This document shows positions 1 to 7,450 of a stretch of 17,614 nt of DNA, in pieces. The stretch is from G020354785 sp964521285. Its GTDB lineage: Bacteria > Bacteroidota > Bacteroidia > Bacteroidales > UBA10428. Position 1 is the stretch's first letter. Each line of letters starts with the position of its first letter. The DNA lies in contig CAZFQS010000044.1 in NCBI GenBank assembly GCA_964521285.1, forward strand, positions 1-17,614, read 5' to 3'. Under the pieces are notes generated by a model. That model saw nothing but the letters and a program-made list of their open reading frames with translations. It was not told the DNA's origin and did not search any database. The position numbers were made by a program, and so were the translations under genes.

Positions 1-3000
1 CAATCCTGAACAGATTATCTAAATTATCCTTATTTATACCTATACCGTTATCACTTATTGTAATTTCAACGAAGTTTTCATCGCCATTGCAGGCAATTTC
101 GATTTTGCCTTTTGATTCGGTAAATTTTATTGCATTACTAATAAGATTTCTGATTACGGTAGTAATCATGTTCTTATCGGCATATGCAAAATAATTCTTT
201 TTTACATGAGACTTAATTTCAATTTTTTTCTTTTCAGCACTTATCCTGTGAAAATCGACAGTTGAGGCCACTATATCGTGAATATCAATATTTTCCGGTG
301 AAAATTTAATTTTATCAGTTTGTGTCCTTGCCCATTGAAGAAGATTTTCCAGCAGGCTAAATGCTGATTCTGAGGATATATTAATTAATTCAAGCAATCC
401 TATTTTTTGTTCATCATCCATCTGGTGAAAATCTTTCCTTAATAATTCCGAGAATCCAATAATGGCGTGGAAAGGATTTTTAAGATCGTGAGCAATAATA
501 GAAAAGAATTTATCCTTTGTTCTATTTAGCCTTTCCAGCTCAATATTAGCATGTCTTAAATTTTCAGTTTGAGTAGCCAGCTCCTCGGACTGCTGCTGAA
601 TTTCTTCCTGTCGCTCTTCCAGCAACTGGTTTGTATTCAGCAAATCCTGGGTATTTTCCCTAAGTTCTTTTTCTATGTTCTTCAGTCTTGTTATATCGCG
701 ACCAATACCTACCAGTCCGACAACTTCTCCCTGTTTATTTTTCAGTGGTATTTTTGTGGTGGAAAGAATAATCCTGTTCCCATGCTCGTCCAAGCCAGGT
801 TCTTCATAGTTAATTTTTGGTTTGCCGGTTTTTATCAGTGTTTGTTCATCATTATAAAAACGGCTTGCAAGTTCGTAGGTATAGAAATCAAAATCCGTTT
901 TGCCTATAAGATTTTTTGGAATTGTTCCCATAACAGCAGCTACTTTCTTATTGCCTAAAATGAATCTGCTCTGGCGGTCCTTTATGTATATAAGATCAGG
1001 CATGTTATCCATTAATGTTCTGAGCTGGTTCCTTTCATCAAATATTGATTCCTCAACCTTTTTTTCAAGTTCATATTTTTCAAGTTTGTACTTTTTTAAC
1101 CAGCTTATCATTACAAAGGCAAGTATACCCGTTGCTATAACAACTAATAATAATATAAACCATATGCTTTTCCAGAAAGGACGTTCAATGATAATTGAGA
1201 TGCTTGTTCCCTCTTCGTTCCAGTTACCATCTTCATTAGAAGCTATAACTTTAAACAAATACCTTCCATGTTTAAGATTAGTATAATTAGCAAAACGGCG
1301 ACTGGCATCAGTTTTGATCCAGTCAGAATTATAACCTTCAAGCTGATATTTATATTTATTTTTCAGGGGTGAAGAATATTCAAGTGCGGCAAATTCAAAT
1401 GAGATATCATTAATATTGTAAGGTAGCTTAATTTCTTTTAATGTTCTTAACGATTTGTTTGTATATGACCGGGCATCAATAACGGTATCCTTTTTATGTA
1501 ACAGGAATTTAGTTATTATTATTTCCGGGATGTGCAGGTTTTCTTTTATGCTGTCAGGATAGAAAGAATTACAGCCATTTACCCCGCCGAAATAAAGTTC
1601 CCCTGATTTTGATTTACAGTATGCTCCCAGATTAAATACATTATCCTGTAAACCATCTTTTATATCATAATTAACAAATTCTTTTGTTTTAGGATTAAAT
1701 TTTGAAAGTCCGTTGCCAGTACTAATCCAAAGATTATTCCTGCCATCTTCGAGGATTCCGTAAACAATATTATTAGCCAGCCCGTCTTCTTCAGTAAAAT
1801 GTGTGAATGAATCTTTATTTCTGTCGAACCTGTTTAAACCTCCTCCACCAGTGCCAATCCAGAGAACACCTGCTTTATCTTCATATATAGATAATACATC
1901 ATTATTATTTATACTTTCCGGATTGTCAGGATCGAACATATACCTTTTGAATTCTCCTATTTCTTCTGATTTTTCCGCGTTAATATTCTTTACGGTAAAC
2001 TTGTTAAGGCCCCTGCCTTTTGTACCTATCCATATTATACCAAATCTGTCTTTAAATATTTTATATACCAGATTAGAACTAAAGCTGTCTTTTGAATCAT
2101 GGATATTTTTAATATCCACAAATTTTTTCGTTTTATAGTTAAATAGATCAAGGCCTCCACAATGGGCTGATCCTCGCGTACCTATCAGCAAATGTTCAGA
2201 ATCATATTCGAGTAATGTATAAACATGGTTATTACACAGAGTATTCGGCCTGGTTTCAATACTTCGGTAATTAATAAACATACCTGAACCCTGAATGAAT
2301 TTGCATAATCCGCCACCGTCCGTTCCTATCCAGAAGTATTTTCTGTTATTTTCAGATGACTCAATTATTGTTAAAATGTTATTGCTGCTTATACTATTTA
2401 TATTGAAGGGATTATGTTTATAAATTCTAAATTTATCAGCAGCCTTATCGTATTTGCCGAGACCTTTATTAAGAGTACCCAGCCACAATATATCATCCGA
2501 ATCGACAAGAACTGAAGTTATTACATTGTTATCAGTATATTCAATACCTTTGCCTGCAATTTTATGTAGCCTGAATTTTTTATAATTCGGGACAACTTTG
2601 TAAATGCCATAATATTTGGTGCCTACCCAAATGATACCTGAATTACTTTTATATAATGACATTATTACCTGGTTCCTTAAGGAACTGAAAGATGAATAAT
2701 CATCGGGAAATGAAAACTGATCATTTGCGGTGTTCAATTTTACAAGCCCTCCATCTCTTGTGCCAATCCATAGCATATCCTGCACATCCATAAACAGTGA
2801 CATAACATAGTTATATTTTAGAAACCGATAATTCAGGGAGCCAAAATATCTGGTGAGTTCATTGGAACGGTAGTTGTATTTAAAAAGTCCTTCGCCCCAG
2901 CTACCTATATAAATATTACCATCTTTATCCTGACTAAGGGCTCTTATATTCGTGACAATTTGATTTTTAGAGTCAGTTTCCTGAGCATAAGGAACAAATA

Positions 3001-3631
3001 TTTCATTTGCTTTGTCAAATTTATACAAGCCTTGTGTTGTACCTATCAATATAAAGTCATTATTCAGATTATCCTCAATTATGACATAGATATTGTTGCT
3101 CTCAGGTGAGTATTCATTATGAAACCTGATGAATTTATTTTCTTCCCTGTCATATTTACACAATCCCCCTCCTTTTGTGCCAACCCACAATTGCTTTCTG
3201 CTGTCTTCAACAATAGACAGAACTACATTGCTGCCGATGGAAGTCGTGTCTTTAGTTTTATTCCAATAATGTGTAAATTTTTCTGTCTCGTGATCATATC
3301 TGTTAAATCCGTTTTCAGTGCCTGCCCATAAATAACCATAGCTGTCCTCGTAAATTATCCTTATAACATTATTACTTATACTTCCGGAATCATGCATTTG
3401 GGGTTTGTATACTGTAAAATCATAACCATTATATTTATTTAACCCGTTCTGTGTTCCAAACCACATAAATCCGTGCTTGTCCTGAAGAATGCAGTTTACT
3501 GTACTCTGAGATAATCCTTGCTCAGGGGTAATTTGTTCAATTTTGTATTCCTGGCCCTGACCGCTAATTATTGAATAATAAGATATTAGTATAAATATCA
3601 GATAGTATTTATTGTTTATAACGTGAAGCAC
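1..3631 (-). CDS. Periplasmic-propeller sensor histidine kinase with PAS domain (sensor kinase 1, 3' end outside window)
   Basis: Membrane sensor kinase that should detect a ligand in the periplasm and autophosphorylate a histidine in the cytoplasm. The frame is open from a GTG at 3631 to the window edge (about 1210 residues). An in-frame TGA lies eight codons upstream and no ATG lies between, so GTG is the best start; it gives a hydrophobic signal peptide (residues 1-24). Then come 14 two-component propeller repeats (WIGT/GLNKYD type, about 30-735; two seven-bladed propellers), a Y_Y_Y domain (about 741-814), one membrane helix (about 821-844), a PAS domain (about 866-982), a coiled coil, and HisKA with phospho-acceptor His1048 in the IIAHDLKNPF box. 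The N box (NLISNAIKFT) and first G box (DNGIGI) are visible; the end of the ATPase domain is beyond the edge, so a receiver or AraC domain cannot be excluded. It follows the sugar-catabolism genes, 143 bp after the reductase. No canonical promoter was seen in that gap. Confidence 0.93.
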   Translation of the reverse strand, partial: MLHVINNKYYLIFILISYYSIISGQGQEYKIEQITPEQGLSQSTVNCILQDKHGFMWFGTQNGLNKYNGYDFTVYKPQMHDSGSISNNVIRIIYEDSYGYLWAGTENGFNRYDHETEKFTHYWNKTKDTTSIGSNVVLSIVEDSRKQLWVGTKGGGLCKYDREENKFIRFHNEYSPESNNIYVIIEDNLNNDFILIGTTQGLYKFDKANEIFVPYAQETDSKNQIVTNIRALSQDKDGNIYIGSWGEGLFKYNYRSNELTRYFGSLNYRFLKYNYVMSLFMDVQDMLWIGTRDGGLVKLNTANDQFSFPDDYSSFSSLRNQVIMSLYKSNSGIIWVGTKYYGIYKVVPNYKKFRLHKIAGKGIEYTDNNVITSVLVDSDDILWLGTLNKGLGKYDKAADKFRIYKHNPFNINSISSNNILTIIESSENNRKYFWIGTDGGGLCKFIQGSGMFINYRSIETRPNTLCNNHVYTLLEYDSEHLLIGTRGSAHCGGLDLFNYKTKKFVDIKNIHDSKDSFSSNLVYKIFKDRFGIIWIGTKGRGLNKFTVKNINAEKSEEIGEFKRYMFDPDNPESINNNDVLSIYEDKAGVLWIGTGGGGLNRFDRNKDSFTHFTEEDGLANNIVYGILEDGRNNLWISTGNGLSKFNPKTKEFVNYDIKDGLQDNVFNLGAYCKSKSGELYFGGVNGCNSFYPDSIKENLHIPEIIITKFLLHKKDTVIDARSYTNKSLRTLKEIKLPYNINDISFEFAALEYSSPLKNKYKYQLEGYNSDWIKTDASRRFANYTNLKHGRYLFKVIASNEDGNWNEEGTSISIIIERPFWKSIWFILLLVVIATGILAFVMISWLKKYKLEKYELEKKVEESIFDERNQLRTLMDNMPDLIYIKDRQSRFILGNKKVAAVMGTIPKNLIGKTDFDFYTYELASRFYNDEQTLIKTGKPKINYEEPGLDEHGNRIILSTTKIPLKNKQGEVVGLVGIGRDITRLKNIEKELRENTQDLLNTNQLLEERQEEIQQQSEELATQTENLRHANIELERLNRTKDKFFSIIAHDLKNPFHAIIGFSELLRKDFHQMDDEQKIGLLELINISSESAFSLLENLLQWARTQTDKIKFSPENIDIHDIVASTVDFHRISAEKKKIEIKSHVKKNYFAYADKNMITTVIRNLISNAIKFTESKGKIEIACNGDENFVEITISDNGIGINKDNLDNLFRI

Positions 3632-3774
3632 GGATCGTAGTTTGAATAATAATCAATATTACGAAAATATTTCCTTAAGGTTTATATATGTTATTAACAA
3701 AAAGACAATAAAACACATAAATTTAAACAAAGCTCAAAACAGTAGTCAAAAATGCTTTTTCCCAGAACCTAATT

Positions 3775-4830
3775 TCAACCAGCAAACGGATAATTCTTAT
3801 CTATTAAATTTTCTTTTTTCATAGCAACCCAGAATTCTCCCGGTATTTTTGTGCGTACAAGCTCAACATTCTCTCTCACTCTGTCAGGTTTACTGGTATT
3901 AAGTGCAATACTAACAACACCCGGAGGTGACATTGCGAAAATGACACATGCCTGAGCCGGCTTAACACTGAAACTTTTACAAATCCTGAAAAACTTATCT
4001 CTCCATTCAAATAGTTTCTTATCCTTATCTGAGAGAGGATCAACTTTTCTGTAGTCAAAAAAATCGCCTCCGGTGAGGAATCCTGCGTGGAAGACTGCAG
4101 AATTTATGATACCGACATTTTTATCATTCAGGATTTCTACAAGTTCCAGCAATTCTTGCGGATGGTTCATTATAGTAAGGCTTACTGCCAGCATAACCCA
4201 GTCCAGTTGAATTTGATCTGTCAGCTCCTTTATTATTTTCCAGTCTTTTGAACCTACACCTATTGCTGCAACTTCTCTTTTTTATTTCAGCTCGAACAGC
4301 GCGTTATAGGCATCAATAATGTCTGTAAAACGTTTGTTACGTTCCCTCTTACTGTCAGCCTGAGCAAGGTACTCGTCCGGATCATGCACTGAAACAATGT
4401 TCGTTTTATAATGACCCCCCAGGAGTTCGCAACCCTGTTCCCAGCATTCAAGTATCCCCTTATAATTGATCTTCTGAACAGCGTTATGTCTCAAATCTTT
4501 CCAGACTCCTGGTTCAAAGAGAGGTTCAGGAGTTTTTAATTCGGTGCGGAACCATCCTAATTTGTTACTTATAATTATTTGTCCGGGTTGAATACCGAGT
4601 TTTCTCAAACCATCTCCGATTACTTCAAGGGCAAGCCCTGCGCCATATTTACCCGCTGTATCAATAACAACCGGAGTATCTACACATTCGAACCATTGAC
4701 GCATAATATCAAGCTTCATATCGTCTGATAATGCCTGGTAGAGGTTACCTAAACAGCTGGTCCCGAAAATAACCGGAGGGATAGCTATTTCAGTTTTACC
4801 CAGTTGCTTTTTTTCGTATAATTTTTCCAT
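3775..4830 (-). pseudogene. Aldo/keto reductase (sugar 1-dehydrogenase-like) interrupted by an in-frame stop
   Basis: NAD(P)-dependent aldo/keto reductase, closest in look to D-threo-aldose / L-fucose 1-dehydrogenase-type enzymes that oxidise aldoses to lactones. From ATG 4830 the frame encodes 182 residues, meets TAA at 4282-4284, and then continues in the same frame for 169 codons to TGA at 3775. Together about 350 residues, roughly normal for the family. The catalytic tetrad lies before the stop: Asp57, Tyr62, Lys90 (ISNKLGW), His149 (SVHDPDEY). The cofactor-binding C-terminal half lies after it (AIGVGSKDW, then the SKPDRVRENVELV stretch near the end). The stop falls in the surface loop between ALFELK and REVAAIGVG with no length change, so one base change (for example AAA or GAA to TAA) explains it. 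An ATG at 4908 in the same frame would overlap the upstream gene; 4830 matches usual family N-termini (LGKTEIAIPPVIFGTS). Third enzyme of the catabolic cluster, 53 bp after the amidohydrolase. Could be a true pseudogene or a base error in a draft assembly. Confidence 0.85.
4282..4284 (-). other. In-frame TAA interrupting the aldo/keto reductase
   Basis: The codon after ...FELK is TAA, followed by AAA AGA GAA GTT GCA GCA ATA GGT, which resumes the conserved (V)AAIGVG strand in the same frame. It sits in an A-rich run, but the two halves are in phase, so this is a substitution rather than an indel. The base after the stop is A, not the C often linked to readthrough. Confidence 0.9.
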
Positions 4831-4883
4831 CAGGATTCGTTTGTGGTGTGTTATGAGATATTTATTATTTATATTTTCAGGAT

Positions 4884-5714
4884 TCAAATATTGTAAAACA
4901 GAGAACAATTTTCACCGAGTATTTTTGATTTGATATTTTCCCTGAAGTCTTTAAAATAATTAATGGTTACATTCATTATCTTTTCATAGCTACCTGCAAG
5001 ATTACATACAGGCCAGTCACTTCCTATCATTAGCCTGTCATCACCAAATGCTTCATAAACGATATCAATGTAAGGGTAAATATCTTCAGGTTTCCACTTA
5101 TTCCAGTCAGCTTCAGTCACCATTCCTGATATTTTGCAGTATACGTTCGGGAATTGTGCGAGAGTCCATATATCCTTTTTCCATGGAGAAAAAACCCGAT
5201 CTTTAATAAGAGGTTTGGCAATATGATCAACAACAAATCGCTGGTCTGGAAATTCTTCAACAAGATTCACCGCCACAGGGATATGCCTCGGATAAATTAG
5301 TATATCATAAGCCAGGTTATATTTATTTAGAAGACTTATTCCACGCCGGAAATTATTTTGCAGCATAAAATTATTGTCGGGCTCGTCCTGCAGCACATGC
5401 CTTACACCCACAAGTTTAGTGTTGGATGAATATTCCTTTAGTTGTTCCTCTATTTTATCAGAGCAGAGGTCAACCCATCCGACTACTCCTTTAATCCTGT
5501 CATGTTTCCAGGCCAGTTCAAGCAACCATTCTGTTTCCTTTATTGTCTGCCTGGCCTGTACAGCAACGGACCCGTCAAAGCCGGTTTTTTTCTGCTCCTC
5601 CCGCAGATGTTCAGGTAAAAAATCCCTTTGCAGAATATCCATGGTATTATCTATCCAGCTATATTCCTTTTCATTATAAATCCAGAAGTGCTGGTGCGAG
5701 TCTATTTTTTTCAT
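4884..5714 (-). CDS. Amidohydrolase family sugar lactonase (L-fuconolactonase / L-rhamnonolactonase-like)
   Basis: Metal-dependent TIM-barrel hydrolase of the amidohydrolase 2 family (COG3618 type), whose members open sugar lactones to the aldonic acids in the cytoplasm. The 276 residues are full length for the group. Visible metal or active-site residues are the N-terminal DSHQHFW motif (His7, His9), His106 in VGVRHVLQDEPD, His144 in YPRH, His164 in FVVDHIAKP and Asp233 in LMIGSDWPVC, in the usual family order. It starts 17 bp after the dehydrogenase stop and is followed by the reductase, so the three are very likely one operon: the reductase would make the lactone, this enzyme would hydrolyse it. 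The exact sugar (fucose, rhamnose, galactose, arabinose) cannot be read from the sequence. Confidence 0.9.
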   Translation of the reverse strand: MKKIDSHQHFWIYNEKEYSWIDNTMDILQRDFLPEHLREEQKKTGFDGSVAVQARQTIKETEWLLELAWKHDRIKGVVGWVDLCSDKIEEQLKEYSSNTKLVGVRHVLQDEPDNNFMLQNNFRRGISLLNKYNLAYDILIYPRHIPVAVNLVEEFPDQRFVVDHIAKPLIKDRVFSPWKKDIWTLAQFPNVYCKISGMVTEADWNKWKPEDIYPYIDIVYEAFGDDRLMIGSDWPVCNLAGSYEKIMNVTINYFKDFRENIKSKILGENCSLFYNI

Positions 5715-5731
5715 GGTTTATGATTATTAAT

Positions 5732-6745
5732 TTACACCTCTATCATAGCCTTAATAACTTCGCTGTCAGTTCTGGTCAACGATTCAAAAGTTGTAACTAC
5801 TTTATTGAAAGGGATCTTATGCGTTATATATGCTTGAGCTTTTATCAATCCTTTCTTCATCGAATCCACAACATGTTCAAAATCTTCACGTGTTGCATTC
5901 CTGCTGCTCATAAGTGTTGTTTCTCTTTTGTGAAATGAAGGGTGGCTAAAACAAATATCCCCTTTCTGAATACCAACTAATACATACCTCCCCCCATGTG
6001 CCAGGTATTCAAATCCTTTCATGATGGCATGTGCATTTCCTGTAGCATCAAAAATTTTTATAGGGAAGTCTCCTTTTGTTATTTCTTTTAATTTGACGGC
6101 TGGCTCTTCAGAGGCGTTTATAATGTAATCAATATCTAAAATATTGCTGCAAAAATCCAGTCTTTCTTTTCTGATATCCATAGCTATGACCCTGGCACCT
6201 GCAATTTTTGACATTTCCATTATTCCCATTCCTATAGGTCCGCTGCCTGTGACTAGTACAAATTCACCTGGTTCAACAGCTGCTAACCTGACTGCATGAG
6301 CGCCTATAGCGAGCGGTTCAACAAGGGCCAGTTCCTCAAAACTCAAGTCTTTTCCCTGGATAAGTGATTCCAGGGGAACTGACATATATTCAACCATGCC
6401 TCCGTCTATATGAACTCCTGCACCCTTAATGTTTACACAACAGTTAGCTTTACCTTTTCTGCAGGCAATACATTTGCCACAAGGGTAATAAGGAATAAAC
6501 GTTACACGATCACCAATATCAAAATCCTGTAGTTTGTTCCCTAATTCAACTATCTCGCCTGATAATTCATGTCCTAATATTCTGGGGTAAGAGAAGAACG
6601 GTTGAGTCCCTTTATATGCGTGCAGATCGGTACCACATATTCCAATTCGCCTGATTTTAATGATTGCCCTTCCTTCAGCTATCTTTGGTTTATCTATTTC
6701 ATTGATCTCTAATTTACCGGGCTCCCTGCATATTATGCTTTTCAT
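5732..6745 (-). CDS. Zinc-dependent alcohol dehydrogenase, MDR superfamily (threonine / L-galactonate dehydrogenase-like)
   Basis: Medium-chain dehydrogenase that probably oxidises a hydroxyl of a sugar acid or polyol with NAD. The 337 residues match the family. The GroES-like half carries the catalytic zinc ligands Cys37 (GICGTD) and His59-Glu60 (LGHELSGE), with Glu143 (LVEPLA) at the usual extra ligand position. A structural zinc lobe has Cys89, Cys92, Cys95 and Cys103 in the canonical C-x2-C-x2-C-x7-C spacing. The Rossmann half has VTGSGPIGMG (about 165-174), and Asp190 at the end of the second strand favours NAD over NADP. It resembles L-galactonate / L-gulonate 5-dehydrogenases and threonine dehydrogenases; with the lactonase and aldose reductase downstream, a sugar-acid step is the best guess. 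It begins 18 bp after the stop of sensor kinase 2, so the two are probably co-transcribed. Confidence 0.92.
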   Translation of the reverse strand: MKSIICREPGKLEINEIDKPKIAEGRAIIKIRRIGICGTDLHAYKGTQPFFSYPRILGHELSGEIVELGNKLQDFDIGDRVTFIPYYPCGKCIACRKGKANCCVNIKGAGVHIDGGMVEYMSVPLESLIQGKDLSFEELALVEPLAIGAHAVRLAAVEPGEFVLVTGSGPIGMGIMEMSKIAGARVIAMDIRKERLDFCSNILDIDYIINASEEPAVKLKEITKGDFPIKIFDATGNAHAIMKGFEYLAHGGRYVLVGIQKGDICFSHPSFHKRETTLMSSRNATREDFEHVVDSMKKGLIKAQAYITHKIPFNKVVTTFESLTRTDSEVIKAMIEV

Positions 6746-6763
6746 TACGCAAATTTTATAAAA

Positions 6764-7450
6764 TTATTTAGCGGCCGGTAAGGTAAATAAAAACCTGCTT
6801 CCTTTACCGGGAGTACTTTCTACCCATATATTTCCCCCGTTTTTTACTATGAATTCCTTGCATAATATTAATCCCAGTCCTGTTCCTGTTTCTCCGTCCG
6901 TCCCACTTCTTGAAAAGTTGGCATCTACCCTGAATAGCTGCGATATTTCCCCTTTTGACATGCCTATGCCGGTATCTTTAATACTGACTTCAATATACCC
7001 GTCCTTTTCAGTGCTGCTTATGACAATATCGCCTCCTATATTTGTAAATTTTATTGCGTTGGTTAGTAAGTTGCGTAACACAGCATTAATCATGTTGCGG
7101 TCTGCATATACATTACAAGAATTTGTTATTTTTTGCCTAAGGGTTATTTTTTTATTTGTCAGGTTTTTTTTTAATAAGATAATATTTTGCTCCACCAGGT
7201 CTTTTAATTTAAAATTTATCGGTTCAAACTCAATTTTATCCGTTTGTGTCCTTGCCCACTGCAGTAAGTTTTCCAACAGACTGTAAATATTTTTTGAAGA
7301 ATCGTAAATAATTTCCGTATACTTGATCTTTTTTGCTTCTGATAGTGTATTATACTTTATGTTTAATAATTCTGAAAAACCCAGAATTGTATTAAAAGGA
7401 TTTTTAAGGTCGTGTGCAATGATTGAAAAGAATTTATCCTTTGTTGAATT
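6764..7450 (-). repeat. Paralogous kinase-core segment, copy in sensor kinase 2
   Basis: This 687-bp segment, from the NSTKDKFF motif to the stop codon, aligns without any gap to 10662-11348 in sensor kinase 3. Protein identity is about 78% by hand count and long nucleotide stretches are nearly identical, for example around the GTGLGL box. It is a same-direction duplication, 3.9 kb apart. Confidence 0.88.

Noticed and set aside
3775..4908. Frameshift as the cause of the split reductase
   Set aside because: Both halves are in the same frame and the family spacing is kept, so an in-frame stop explains the break.
6849..7286. 145-codon plus-strand ORF and similar long plus-strand ORFs across 569-13635
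   Set aside because: They lie antisense to clearly conserved kinase and enzyme genes and their translations resemble no family.
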